From the NCBI RefSeq assembly GCF_004745865.1, contig NZ_SRKZ01000005.1:186001-250000 (forward strand): DNA of 64,000 nt, written 5' to 3'. The position numbers and the translations under genes are program-made. Shown here in pieces: positions 1 through 8,637 of this stretch. The notes under the pieces are model-generated. The model was not told the origin of the DNA and made no database searches. It was given only the letters and a program-made list of their open reading frames with translations. How positions within the stretch are numbered: the stretch's first letter is position 1; every line of letters begins with the position of its first letter. This stretch comes from Hymenobacter wooponensis. GTDB lineage: Bacteria > Bacteroidota > Bacteroidia > Cytophagales > Hymenobacteraceae.

Positions 1-2001
1 GATGGTGATGTAGCCTTCTTCGTACACGGCGGCTAGGCCACCATGTTCAATGTGCTCCCGAATGCGCGGGTTGTGCTCGTTCATGCTGAACAGCGCTACG
101 CAGCAATCTACCTTCTCACGCATAGCATACACCAAGTCGTCGTCGGCGTTGAGGACGGCGTAGCCATCTTTACGCACGGTGCGGGGCAGCACGCCTTTCA
201 CATTAGCCATTTCCTCAACGGTATAAATGTCGCGGAGGCCTAGGTGGTCGGCGGCTACGTTTGTTACCACGGCCACATCGCAGGTGTGGAAGCCCAGCCC
301 CGAGCGAAGCATACCACCCCGGGCCGTTTCCAGCACGGCGAAGTTAACCGTAGGGTCTTTCAGCACGAACTCGGCGCTTTGGCCGCCCGTGCAGTCGCCG
401 CTTTGCAGCTGCACGCCCTGGATATAGATACCGTTGGTGGTAGTATAGCCCACTTTATGCCCGGCAGCGGCCACCACGTGCGCAATCAGTTGCGTAGTCG
501 TGGTCTTGCCGTTGGTGCCCGTTACGGCCATAATTGGAATGCGGGCAGTGCTGCCACGCGGGAAGAGCATATCTACCACTGGGGCCGCCACGTTGCGGGG
601 CAGACCGTCGGTAGGCGAAATGTGCATCCGGAAGCCGGGGGCAGCATTTACCTCAATTACAGCGCCGCGGGTCTCATTCAAAGGCACAGCAATATCATTG
701 GTGAGCAGGTCAATACCGCAGATATCGAGCCCTATAATTCCCGCTACCCGCTCGGCCAATAACACGTTATACGGGTGCACCAAGTCAGTAACATCGGTGG
801 CGGTACCACCCGTGCTGATGTTAGCAGTGCTCTTCAAGTACACTTCCTCCCCTTCCGGCAACACCGAGTCGAGCGTGAGGTAGTGGGTTTTCAGGATATC
901 GAGCGTGTGTTGATCTGCTTTAATGCTGGTAAGCACCTTCTCATGGCCTACTCCCCGGCGTGGGTCCTTGTTTACTTCGTTGATCAACTCCTGAATGGTG
1001 CTGGTGCCGTTACCTTTCACAGCTGCAGGAGTCCGCTTAGCGGCAGCAATGAGCTTACCATCTACCACGAGCATGCGGTAGTCGTGCCCCTCAATAAAGC
1101 GTTCTACGATTACCGCGCGCGAATACACCTGCGCCGCTTTCAGGCCTTCCACTGCTCCCTCCCAGTCTCGGATGCAGATAGTAGCTCCTTTGCCGTGGTT
1201 ACCATCCAGCGGCTTAGTGACGATGGGGAAGCCTAGCTCCTCAATAGCGTCGCGGAGACCTTCTTCAGAGTATACTGTGGTGCCGCTAGGTACGGGTACG
1301 CCCGCATCCCGCAACATCGCCTTCGTACGGTTTTTATTGCCCGCTACCTCCACCCCAGCGTGAGAGGTGTAGCTGGTAGTAGTAGCCCAAATCCGCTTCT
1401 GGTTGACGCCGTAGCCCAGCTGAATGATGCTGCTATTCTTAAGCTGGATATAAGGAATATTCCGGGAGGCGGCCTCCGAAACAATACTCCAGGTGCTGGG
1501 TCCAATAAACTCTTCCTCCCGAATCTCATGGAGCTCATCGATGATGGGCTTGAGACTGATAGGACGCTGGTGACATAAGTCGTCAACAATCTGCACGGCT
1601 GCTTCAGCAGCCATCCGTCCTGCGCGCTCTTCCTGATAGGCGAAAACGACAAACTCTACTCCTTCCTGATGCGCCGGATAAGACTTACCCCAGTGCACCG
1701 GCATACCGGCCGTGCGCTGTAATGCCAAAGCTACGTGCTGAATTACGTGGCCTAGCGGCTCCCCATCAGCAAGCTGCTCTTGGGTAAGCGGAGGGTTTTT
1801 CTGCGCCGATTTGCTGGAATCCATGGGCTGGGGCTGCGTCAGCTCCGGTAGTAGTTCCGGTAGCTGCTCTGCCAGTGCGGGTACTGTATTCGACCACGCG
1901 TCGGCCAAGTCCTGCATGTCGACTTTCATTACGATGAGCTTGAAATGCTTAACGGACCAGTAGCTAGGTCCGCGCATCGTGCGGAGGTCAATAATCTTCA
2001 T
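1..2001 (-). CDS. cphA: Cyanophycin synthetase, C-terminus beyond window edge
   Basis: This enzyme builds cyanophycin, a polymer with a poly-aspartate backbone and arginine side chains, from Asp, Arg and ATP in the cytoplasm. The ATG at 2001 opens a frame of 667 codons that is still open at base 1. The family is usually near 870-900 residues, so about a quarter is missing. The visible part has an N-terminal domain (about 1-200), an ATP-grasp domain (about 220-475, with the glycine-rich stretch DGNHGKGAT near residue 265) and the start of a Mur-ligase-like domain with the P-loop TGTNGKTTT near residues 495-502. The Mur motif after an ATP-grasp domain is diagnostic of CphA rather than a Mur ligase. 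Whether a cyanophycinase or a second cphA copy follows cannot be seen. Nothing between this gene and tRNA-Cys suggests an operon upstream. Confidence 0.93.
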   Translation of the reverse strand, partial: MKIIDLRTMRGPSYWSVKHFKLIVMKVDMQDLADAWSNTVPALAEQLPELLPELTQPQPMDSSKSAQKNPPLTQEQLADGEPLGHVIQHVALALQRTAGMPVHWGKSYPAHQEGVEFVVFAYQEERAGRMAAEAAVQIVDDLCHQRPISLKPIIDELHEIREEEFIGPSTWSIVSEAASRNIPYIQLKNSSIIQLGYGVNQKRIWATTTSYTSHAGVEVAGNKNRTKAMLRDAGVPVPSGTTVYSEEGLRDAIEELGFPIVTKPLDGNHGKGATICIRDWEGAVEGLKAAQVYSRAVIVERFIEGHDYRMLVVDGKLIAAAKRTPAAVKGNGTSTIQELINEVNKDPRRGVGHEKVLTSIKADQHTLDILKTHYLTLDSVLPEGEEVYLKSTANISTGGTATDVTDLVHPYNVLLAERVAGIIGLDICGIDLLTNDIAVPLNETRGAVIEVNAAPGFRMHISPTDGLPRNVAAPVVDMLFPRGSTARIPIMAVTGTNGKTTTTQLIAHVVAAAGHKVGYTTTNGIYIQGVQLQSGDCTGGQSAEFVLKDPTVNFAVLETARGGMLRSGLGFHTCDVAVVTNVAADHLGLRDIYTVEEMANVKGVLPRTVRKDGYAVLNADDDLVYAMREKVDCCVALFSMNEHNPRIREHIEHGGLAAVYEEGYITI

Positions 2002-2267
2002 GGATGATGAACGGGAAAGAAGTAGTTGCGTGCGCGCTCTTACGCAGAAATGGAATGTAGGGATAATACCGCAATAAAGCCTTTTTCCCCTTCCGTTGCC
2101 TTCCAAAGGCTACTCACATCATTCTCAGCTATCAAAGCTTAAAAAAATTGTGCCTTTGTATTCCTGCATTTCCTTTCTTCTTGCTAGAAGAAAAACGTGT
2201 GAAAAGCCAGTATATGGAAGTACGGAGACCTAGAACTGGTGTTATGGTTGGGCAGAGCCTAAAACGC
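2002..2267. other. Intergenic region upstream of cphA
   Basis: This spacer lies between the cphA start and the tRNA-Cys terminator. No coding frame with protein-like composition was found. It must carry the cphA promoter. A weak -7-like TACATTCC reads on the minus strand at 2059-2052, but no TTTG sits at the right distance, so the promoter is not assigned. Confidence 0.4.
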
Positions 2268-2298
2268 AAAAACCCCGGTCGGGGCTAATCGACCGGGG
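2268..2298 (-). terminator. Rho-independent terminator of tRNA-Cys
   Basis: A 9-bp perfect stem (CCCCGGTCG at 2273-2281 against CGACCGGGG at 2290-2298) has an 8-base loop. On the minus strand it is followed by TTTTT. It lies about 36 bp past the tRNA 3' end, so it most likely ends the tRNA-Cys transcript. Confidence 0.85.
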
Positions 2299-2334
2299 CA
2301 CACAAAGCGTACTAGAAAACAGGAATTGTAAGAG

Positions 2335-2405
2335 AGGTGACGAGCGGATTCGAACCGCTGTAGGAGGTTTTGCAGACCTCTACCTAGCCACTCGGTCACG
2401 TCACC
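2335..2405 (-). tRNA. tRNA-Cys (anticodon GCA)
   Basis: On the minus strand the sequence folds as a cloverleaf. The acceptor stem GGTGACG pairs with CGTCACC. The anticodon arm is GAGGT-CTGCAAA-ACCTC with anticodon GCA, and the T arm contains GGTTCGAATCC. The discriminator base is T (U73), as expected for tRNA-Cys. The 3' CCA is not encoded. It is the only tRNA seen in the window and has its own promoter and terminator. Confidence 0.96.
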
Positions 2406-2421
2406 AGTGGTTTTGAGGATG

Positions 2422-2453
2422 CAAACATACGTCTTAATCTGACTTATGCCAAA
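2422..2453 (-). promoter_or_regulatory. Bacteroidota-type promoter of tRNA-Cys
   Basis: Read on the minus strand, TTTG (2453-2450), a 20-bp spacer and TATGTTTG (2429-2422) match the Bacteroidota sigma-A pattern TTTG-N19-21-TAnnTTTG. The -7 box ends 16 bp before the mature tRNA 5' end. This is the cleanest promoter in the window and supports the phylum assignment. Confidence 0.85.
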
Positions 2454-2647
2454 GTGTAGGCCAGTTTTTCCCTAGTAGCAGGGGTAAGTAATTGGAGCAG
2501 TGCGAGAAATTTTATGAGTTTCTCTACTATACTGTTTCACTTAACTGCTTAATTGTACAGATTAACGTTACTGGCCTAGCACCCCATTGTATTCCTAGTC
2601 AATCTCTATTATTCACTCACGCTAAACCATTGTTCACATTTGACCAC

Positions 2648-2677
2648 AAAAAAGGCCCCGGATTGCTCCGGGGCCTT
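2648..2677 (-). terminator. Rho-independent terminator of rpsA
   Basis: An 11-bp perfect stem (AAGGCCCCGGA at 2652-2662 with TCCGGGGCCTT at 2667-2677) closes a 4-base loop. On the minus strand it runs into TTTTTTG. It begins 23 bp past the rpsA stop codon. Confidence 0.9.
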
Positions 2678-2699
2678 CTTGCTTAGACCAGAGAAAAGC

Positions 2700-4712
2700 T
2701 TAGGCTTTCTCCTCTTCTTTCGTGTCAGCGTCGTTGCCGAGCGCGTGCTTCACGGTGTCTACTACGTCACCGGCAACTTCCGTTACCTTGTCGATAGCAG
2801 CCGAAGCAGCACCGGTTACGGCTGCAATGATACCACCTTCAGCGGGAGCATCTTCAGCAGGAGCAGCCTTCGAAGAAAGCTTCTGCTCGCCAGCCTGACG
2901 CTCGCTACCCATCATCTTGTCGCGCAGAGCGGACAGAGCATCCAGGTCACCGAGGGTCGACTTCTCAGCAGCTTGTGGCTTCTTCAGGTCGCTGATTTTG
3001 CCTTCGCCCTGTGCAGGAGCAGCAGCACCGCCAGCGGGCTTCTTCTTCGCGAACTTCGAGTTGCGGGAATCATCTTCCTGCGTCTGGTTGAACACGGCAG
3101 TGTGCGACAGCACGATGCGACGGTCATCCTTCGAGAATTCAACTACGCGGAAGTCCAGCGATTCGCCGTTCTCAGCGTTGCTGCCGTCTTCTTTCACCAG
3201 CGACTTGGGGTAAGCGAAGCCCTCGATGCCGTAAGGCAACTCGAGAACAGCACCACGGTCATTTTTCTCGGTGATGGTAGCCTTGTGCACTGAGCCAGGG
3301 GTGAACACCGTCTGGAACGTATCCCAGGGGTTCTCTTCCAGCTGCTTGTGGCCCAGGGCCAGACGACGGTTAGCAACGTCCAGTTCCAGAACTACTACGT
3401 CCAGACGATCACCAACCTTCACTACTTCCGAAGGATGCTTGATCTTCTTAGTCCACGACAGGTCCGAAACGTGCACGAGGCCGTCCACACCTTCTTCCAG
3501 CTCTACGAACAGGCCGAAGTTGGTCAGGTTACGTACCAGACCGTTGTGGTTGGTACCTACAGCGTACTTCGTAGCGAAGTCGCCGCGGGTCCATGGATCT
3601 TCGCTCAGCTGCTTGATGCCGAGGCTCATCTTGCGGTCTTCGCGGTCGAGGGTCAGGATCTGAGCCTCTACTACGTCGCCCTGCTTGATGAAGTCCTGCG
3701 GGTTACGCAGGTGCTGGCTCCACGACATTTCCGAAACGTGGATCAGGCCTTCTACGCCGGGGATGATTTCCATGAACGCACCGTAGTCGGCAACGTTCAC
3801 GATGCGGCCTTTCACTTTCGAGCCTACGCCCATGTCGGCGGGCAGCGAATCCCATGGGTGAGGAGTCAGCTGCTTCAGGCCGAGGCTGATACGCTTCTTG
3901 GCTTCGTCGAAGTCCAGAACTACGATGTTCAGCTTCTGGTCGAGCTGCAGAACTTCGCTCGGGTGAGCGATGCGGCCCCACGAGATGTCGGTGATGTGCA
4001 GCAGACCGTCTACGCCACCAAGGTCGATGAACACACCGAAGTTGGTCATGTTCTTAATAACGCCCTCGAGGATCTGGCCTTTCTCCAGGTTGTTGAGGAT
4101 GGCTTCGCGCTGCTTCTCGAGGTCTTTCTCGATCAGGACTTTGTGCGAAACTACCACGTTGTCGAAAGCAGCGTTGATTTTCACCACTTTCACTTCCATG
4201 CGACGACCTACATAGATGTCGAAGTCACGGATAGGCTTCACGTCAATCTGCGAGCCGGGCAGGAAGGCCTCAACGCCGTCCAGATCCATGATCAGACCAC
4301 CTTTGGTACGACGCTTAACCACGCCTTCCAGCACGGTGTCGTTTTCCAGGGCGTCATAGATAGCCTTCCAAGCCTGCTTGATCTTCGCCTTCTTGCGCGA
4401 CAGGATCAGCTGACCGTTAGCATCTTCTTGGTCTTCGATGAATACCTCCACCTGGTCACCGATTTTGAGGTCGGTCAGGTCGCGGAATTCAGTGATAGAC
4501 ACCAGACCATCAGACTTAAAGCCGATGTTCAGGATTACATCGCGGTCGGTGATGCCTACCACGGTGCCTTTTACTACTTCTTCTTCCTGTACCGTCGTGA
4601 GGGTCTCACCGTACATCTGCTCCATCTCGGCGCGCTGCTCAGCGGTATAGTTACCACCGAAGCTGTTGGCTCCAACGTTGTCCCAGTCGAAGTTGTCTAC
4701 TAACTCTGCCAT
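2700..4712 (-). CDS. rpsA: 30S ribosomal protein S1
   Basis: S1 binds mRNA on the small ribosomal subunit and helps recruit and unfold it at initiation. That matters in Bacteroidota, which make little use of Shine-Dalgarno pairing. The 670-residue product has six S1 (OB-fold) repeats at about 46-107, 126-192, 213-279, 298-367, 385-455 and 472-545. The later repeats carry the usual NFGVFI/DGLLHITDISW-type signatures. A poorly ordered Ala/Lys/Glu-rich tail fills about 550-670. The frame stays open to a GTG at 4808, but I chose the ATG at 4712 because the family begins there (MAELVDN) and the longer start falls inside the predicted leader hairpin. It is monocistronic by its flanking promoter and terminator. 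Confidence 0.95.
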   Translation of the reverse strand: MAELVDNFDWDNVGANSFGGNYTAEQRAEMEQMYGETLTTVQEEEVVKGTVVGITDRDVILNIGFKSDGLVSITEFRDLTDLKIGDQVEVFIEDQEDANGQLILSRKKAKIKQAWKAIYDALENDTVLEGVVKRRTKGGLIMDLDGVEAFLPGSQIDVKPIRDFDIYVGRRMEVKVVKINAAFDNVVVSHKVLIEKDLEKQREAILNNLEKGQILEGVIKNMTNFGVFIDLGGVDGLLHITDISWGRIAHPSEVLQLDQKLNIVVLDFDEAKKRISLGLKQLTPHPWDSLPADMGVGSKVKGRIVNVADYGAFMEIIPGVEGLIHVSEMSWSQHLRNPQDFIKQGDVVEAQILTLDREDRKMSLGIKQLSEDPWTRGDFATKYAVGTNHNGLVRNLTNFGLFVELEEGVDGLVHVSDLSWTKKIKHPSEVVKVGDRLDVVVLELDVANRRLALGHKQLEENPWDTFQTVFTPGSVHKATITEKNDRGAVLELPYGIEGFAYPKSLVKEDGSNAENGESLDFRVVEFSKDDRRIVLSHTAVFNQTQEDDSRNSKFAKKKPAGGAAAPAQGEGKISDLKKPQAAEKSTLGDLDALSALRDKMMGSERQAGEQKLSSKAAPAEDAPAEGGIIAAVTGAASAAIDKVTEVAGDVVDTVKHALGNDADTKEEEKA

Positions 4713-4800
4713 TAGTTTGCTTATAGCCCTGCTGTACACGTCCGGCTCAGGGCCAACTCCGGAACGCGTTTTTACTTGATACACAGAGCCAAAGCCCCGG

Positions 4801-4829
4801 CCCGCCACCCTGGCGGGGGCGCAAAGATA
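4801..4829 (-). promoter_or_regulatory. rpsA promoter -7 box and 5'-leader hairpin
   Basis: TATCTTTG reads on the minus strand at 4829-4822, with TTTC 20 bp further upstream (4853-4850). Transcription from it would start close to 4815, giving a leader of about 100 nt. The first leader bases form a stem CCCGCCA/TGGCGGG (4817-4801). The hairpin may stabilise the mRNA or take part in S1 feedback control; that role is inference. Confidence 0.6.
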
Positions 4830-4885
4830 CTGAAGTTTGAGGAGAGTGAGAAATGCCGTACTGCTGTCTAATAAGTTAGATCCAG

Positions 4886-5236
4886 TTAGTCTGGCATTAA
4901 AACAACGTCCTCAAAATACCGTGGGTTGTATTTCAGCTTACAACTATCCCCAGAAACTAAAGATGATCCACGATTCGGCACAGTTACTTCATACTTTTTC
5001 CTCTGTATGAAGTAAGCAACATGAATATTTTGACTAGTTGAGCCAGTCACGTAGCCTGTTACTTCACGGCCATTCTCACTTATATAGTTTCGCCATTTCC
5101 GGAGGCTAACCTCTAGGCCAATAAAGCCCAGCACTACCATAGCTAAAGCTAATATGTTCCTCTTATTATTCTGAACTCTGATGAACCTCTTGCTTCGAGT
5201 ACCTGCTGATTTCCTTGCTCTTCTGCTCATTATCAA
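4886..5236 (-). CDS. Small single-pass membrane protein, unknown function
   Basis: This 116-residue protein is not recognised. It has a very basic N-terminus (RRARK, RSKR to about residue 25), one hydrophobic segment at about 28-46 and a C-terminal part rich in Lys, Tyr and Val that looks like a small beta domain. The Arg/Lys-rich tail suggests the N-terminus stays in the cytoplasm. Translation could begin at the first or third codon, since both are ATG. The gene and its flanks are visibly AT-richer than rpsA. No neighbour points to a role. Confidence 0.6.
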   Translation of the reverse strand: MIMSRRARKSAGTRSKRFIRVQNNKRNILALAMVVLGFIGLEVSLRKWRNYISENGREVTGYVTGSTSQNIHVAYFIQRKKYEVTVPNRGSSLVSGDSCKLKYNPRYFEDVVLMPD

Positions 5237-5362
5237 ACACTATTGAATAAGGTGCAAAAAGAGATAAGTATTTCATTGCAGCCTTATGTCTTAATCTACT
5301 TACGCCATTACTCGTACTCCACTATACTCTTACTCAACTATTGACACTAAAGCTCTCCTTTC

Positions 5363-5884
5363 ATGACCCGATTAGAGATTATCAGAAAGACCAGCGTTGC
5401 CTACAAGGAAATCCTTCGCAAGATTGAATCCAGGAGAGCTACCTGGAAGAACGATACTCGGAACCTGCTGTTGGAGCAGCTAGGCGAGGTACAGCGAGAG
5501 GTAAACCTCAACTGGTACGTTGATACTGATAACTATCTGGAGAATCGGGAAGTGATATTTCTCTCGTTTAACTCTTCGCCCAGCGGTATCAAAACCGTTC
5601 TTCATGAAGAGCAGCAGGAAGAAACTGACTTCCGACACTACGTGAAGAAAGGCGGCGCTCTGCTTTACTCTCAGCTTTCCGACTCGAAGGTGTACGTGAC
5701 CATTCAGTACCCCGAGATTATAGAGCTTAAAGACTGCGGAGAGCCTAAGTACCTCGACAGCTTTGAGCCGGAAGAACTAACTGCTGATAGTATTCTGCAC
5801 CACGTGCAGGAGTTTCTGGAGGAAATGATCAACTGGGAGCAAAACGTGCGAGACATTCCAGGCTTCCGGGTTATTACTAAGTAA
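5363..5884 (+). CDS. Conserved-looking cytoplasmic protein, unknown function
   Basis: This 173-residue soluble protein has no signal peptide or membrane segment. The N-terminal third is charged and helical (about 1-50). The middle is beta-rich, with the segment REVIFLSFNSSPSG near residue 63, and the C-terminus is acidic. I do not recognise the family. Translation starts at the ATG at 5363. The gene stands alone between a divergent small membrane protein and a shared terminator, so it is probably monocistronic. Codon use and length make a real gene likely. Confidence 0.7.
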   Translation: MTRLEIIRKTSVAYKEILRKIESRRATWKNDTRNLLLEQLGEVQREVNLNWYVDTDNYLENREVIFLSFNSSPSGIKTVLHEEQQEETDFRHYVKKGGALLYSQLSDSKVYVTIQYPEIIELKDCGEPKYLDSFEPEELTADSILHHVQEFLEEMINWEQNVRDIPGFRVITK

Positions 5885-5891
5885 CCAGTCA

Positions 5892-5930
5892 TAAAAAAGC
5901 CCTTCCTGCTAACAGGAAGGGCTTTTTTTA
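5892..5930. terminator. Bidirectional terminator between convergent genes
   Basis: A perfect stem (AAAAAAGCCCTTCCTG and its complement, loop CTAA) is flanked by A and T runs on both sides. It sits between the plus-strand gene ending at 5884 and the minus-strand desaturase ending at 5949, so it can serve both. Confidence 0.9.
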
Positions 5931-5948
5931 TTCTATGCCTAGCCGTGA

Positions 5949-7013
5949 CTATCGACGGCCTAGCTCCCGAAGGTGGGCTACGTGGGAAGCCACGGCGTAG
6001 CGCATCTTAGGGTATTCGTTGTAGGTAATGTTGAACTCCTCACACACCTGGCGGATAATTTTGTTCAGGGCCGGATAGTGCACGTGCGAGATATTGGGGA
6101 ACAGGTGGTGCTCAACCTGGAAGTTGAGGCCACCCACCAGCCAGCTGATGACTTTGCTATCGGTAGCAAAGTTGGCGGTGGTTTTAATTTGGTGAATAGC
6201 CCATTCGTCCTCAATCTTATTGGTGGTAGCGTGAGGCACTACAAAGCTGGTGTGCTCTACGGTGTGCGCCAGCTGGAACACAATACTCAGGGTAAAGCCT
6301 GCCACCGCCATGAATACCAGGAAGCCTACCAGCCAGCTCACAAAGCCAACCGTGTAGATGGGCAGGGCCACGAACAGGCCTAGGTGCAATACTTTAAAGC
6401 CCCAGAATACGCCTTGGTCGGAGGCCGACATTTTCTTGATGGCCATGTCACCGATTTTGCCCCGGAAATACTTCTGGTAATCCATGTAGAAAATCCAGGC
6501 GATGAAGAGCAGGGCGTAGAAGAACCAGAAGTACAGATGCTGGAAGCGGTGGAGTTTCCGGCGGGGCTGCTCGGGGCTTAGGCGCAACCAGGGCTGGGCG
6601 TCGAGGTCGTCATCCACGCCTTCCACGTTAGTGTACATGTGGTGGATGAGGTTGTGCTTCATGTTCCACATGAAGGAGTTACCCCCCATCACGTTAAGGG
6701 TAAAGGCCGCAAACTGGTTGATCCACTTTGACTTGCTGAAGGAGCCGTGGGCACCATCGTGCATCACATTAAAGCCAATGGCCGCCCCAACGCCGCCGAG
6801 CAGGGCGCACTCCAGAATACCTAGCCATACGGTAGGCGTCCAGAATACCAAGTGGAGATATACTGCCACGAAGGCGGCAGTAAGCAGAATAGCTTTGAAT
6901 AATAGAGTTTTGCCGCCGGTGGTTGATTTGCCTGCCTCGGCGAAGTAGGCGTTGGTCCGGCGTTTCAGCTCCTGGTGAAAAGAGCGCGAGGCCGAGAATT
7001 TGGGTGCTTGCAT
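5949..7013 (-). CDS. Membrane fatty acid desaturase, front-end (linoleoyl-CoA) type
   Basis: This integral membrane di-iron enzyme introduces a double bond into an acyl chain and so adjusts membrane fluidity. The 354-residue product has the three histidine boxes of the family: H85-DGA-H89, H120-NLI-H124-H125 and Q299-VE-H302-H303. The Gln in place of the first His of the third box marks the front-end subgroup. No cytochrome b5 domain is fused, so electrons must come from a separate partner. Hydrophobic spans lie at about 38-58, 62-84, 160-176 and 205-250. A -7 box (TATCTTTA) sits 25 bp before the start. Substrate and bond position cannot be read from the sequence. Confidence 0.9.
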   Translation of the reverse strand: MQAPKFSASRSFHQELKRRTNAYFAEAGKSTTGGKTLLFKAILLTAAFVAVYLHLVFWTPTVWLGILECALLGGVGAAIGFNVMHDGAHGSFSKSKWINQFAAFTLNVMGGNSFMWNMKHNLIHHMYTNVEGVDDDLDAQPWLRLSPEQPRRKLHRFQHLYFWFFYALLFIAWIFYMDYQKYFRGKIGDMAIKKMSASDQGVFWGFKVLHLGLFVALPIYTVGFVSWLVGFLVFMAVAGFTLSIVFQLAHTVEHTSFVVPHATTNKIEDEWAIHQIKTTANFATDSKVISWLVGGLNFQVEHHLFPNISHVHYPALNKIIRQVCEEFNITYNEYPKMRYAVASHVAHLRELGRR

Positions 7014-7037
7014 ATGGTGGTGAGAAGAAGTCGACGG

Positions 7038-7045
7038 TAAAGATA
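7038..7045 (-). promoter_or_regulatory. Likely -7 box of the desaturase gene
   Basis: TATCTTTA reads on the minus strand, 25 bp before the ATG at 7013. It matches TAnnTTTG at 7 of 8 positions. No clear TTTG lies at the proper distance, so the call rests on the -7 box and position only. Confidence 0.45.
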
Positions 7046-7240
7046 CTTCTTCTAATACCGATGACCTTGATAAGGTGCCAAAGGGCGGGATTTTGTACGT
7101 AGGCCTGTTTGCTGCACTAAACTTACTTGCATCCCCGTGTGGGCTGCATTTCTTTAAAAGCCAGACTGGCCTATAACTACCTGTTGTATCGAAAAAAGGC
7201 CTAAGTCAGCGAAAAAGGTAAACTACCTTTCGCCTTGCCC

Positions 7241-8509
7241 CTACTTGCGCACTACTTCTGGCCCACCCGCCACGGGTAGGCCGGGCTGCAACAGGGGTTG
7301 CAGGGTCGAGAAAGGAACAAACACATGAATTTCTCCTTGAGCAAATGAGGCCACTTCATAGGGAGCATAGACAAACACGGCCCCGCTACTGGTGAGATAC
7401 ACATTGTGCGTAGCAGGCAATGTATTCTCGAACAACGCATCTGATAGAGGCTGATTAGGTTTCAGGCCTAACACTGGCCGGGCATACTGGCCTAGTAACT
7501 TCTCAAGTTGCTTCTCTGAGTTTGCTCGGAATATATCCTGATAGCGCAGAGGGCGGCCGGTGCGGGCATCGTAGCTGCGGACGGTGGTGCCGTAGTTGCC
7601 GTGGGCGCCGCCGCTGTAACTGTACATAAAGAACCCGAGGCTGAGTAGGTTACCTTGGTTCCAGAGGATAAGCGTGCGGTTTTCCCGCTCATAATTTAGG
7701 GTAGCAACCGGGCTATAATCACTAGTAGTATCTGCTTTGGCATTGGCTACTTGCGGCCCTACTTCCTCCTGATAGTCTTTGGCAAACTCACTGCGCTGCT
7801 GCCGCCAGAAATCTGCTAACGTCGGGACGGGCTTGGCTTCTACGGTGTCGTGCCGGAGCCCCCGTACAATGGCTTTCTGGAGAGGCTGCTGGGCAGTGCC
7901 ACTAACTGGTAGTAAGCCATGCAGCCGAATTCGACCCAGAATAGAATCTTCGGTATGATTGGGGCGGGCTGGTATGGAATCACTAAATGCGCGCGTAATA
8001 AAGCGTATGCCTTCAGGGGGCTCAAGCAGTCGGAGTTGTACTGCCTGACCTGCACGGGTACCCTGCAAGTTAGTCCCGACATACTTCAAGCGCCAGGTTG
8101 GCTGCACAGCGCCTTCATCTGCCTGCATCAGGTTGCCATCCGTGAGGATAAGGCTATCGGGTGATGAGGCCACGCCTTCTCCCCATAGCTCGTATGGATG
8201 TCCATCGGAGCTGGCGTAATAGCCCATAATTCGCCCCGTTGCAAAGCTACCTTGCTTAGGTATAAAGCTTTGCAGATGCAAGGTGATGCTGTCGGTAGAG
8301 CCAGGCAGCAATGCCCGGTACTGCCGATACCATGCGCCGGGTGAATCAGCAGATGCGTCTGCGCTGGATTGCTTTTCATCTAAAGTGGTAGCCGTTGTGG
8401 CCACAGTATCCGTCTTGGATTGGCAGGCAGTTATGAACAGGCCTAGGCCACTAGCAGCTACTAGGCGCCACGAGACGGCCACTACACGGAAGCGGGATTT
8501 ATAGCTCAT
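7241..8509 (-). CDS. Lipoprotein with DUF3298/RsiV-like C-terminal domain
   Basis: This 422-residue exported protein begins with a hydrophobic segment ending in a lipobox-like FITACQS (Cys near residue 29), so it is probably lipid-anchored. The middle (about 45-200) repeats short beta motifs about an object being displayed with percentage-like scoring seen in related lipoproteins, but I cannot name a family for it. From about residue 265 the sequence (LNYERENRTLILWNQ, then SYSGGAHGNYGT and a YDARTGRPLRYQDIF segment) matches the DUF3298 (PdaC/RsiV C-terminal) pattern. That domain is found in anti-sigma factors and cell-wall proteins of other phyla. No sigma factor lies nearby, so a signalling role is not supported here. 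Confidence 0.75.
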   Translation of the reverse strand: MSYKSRFRVVAVSWRLVAASGLGLFITACQSKTDTVATTATTLDEKQSSADASADSPGAWYRQYRALLPGSTDSITLHLQSFIPKQGSFATGRIMGYYASSDGHPYELWGEGVASSPDSLILTDGNLMQADEGAVQPTWRLKYVGTNLQGTRAGQAVQLRLLEPPEGIRFITRAFSDSIPARPNHTEDSILGRIRLHGLLPVSGTAQQPLQKAIVRGLRHDTVEAKPVPTLADFWRQQRSEFAKDYQEEVGPQVANAKADTTSDYSPVATLNYERENRTLILWNQGNLLSLGFFMYSYSGGAHGNYGTTVRSYDARTGRPLRYQDIFRANSEKQLEKLLGQYARPVLGLKPNQPLSDALFENTLPATHNVYLTSSGAVFVYAPYEVASFAQGEIHVFVPFSTLQPLLQPGLPVAGGPEVVRK

Positions 8510-8637
8510 TCGGCCAAAGGAAGGCGATTAAACACAGCTGTACAACTTATTGGCCTTAGCCCATCTGTAGCAAGAGGCTCAACGTATGTAGCAACTCAGT
8601 TAACCACTCCTTTCTACACCTACCAAAGACTACTCTT

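Noticed and set aside
3348..4703. 451-codon open frame on the plus strand opposite rpsA
   Set aside because: It mirrors the codons of rpsA, whose six S1 repeats are unmistakable; the antisense protein has no family resemblance.
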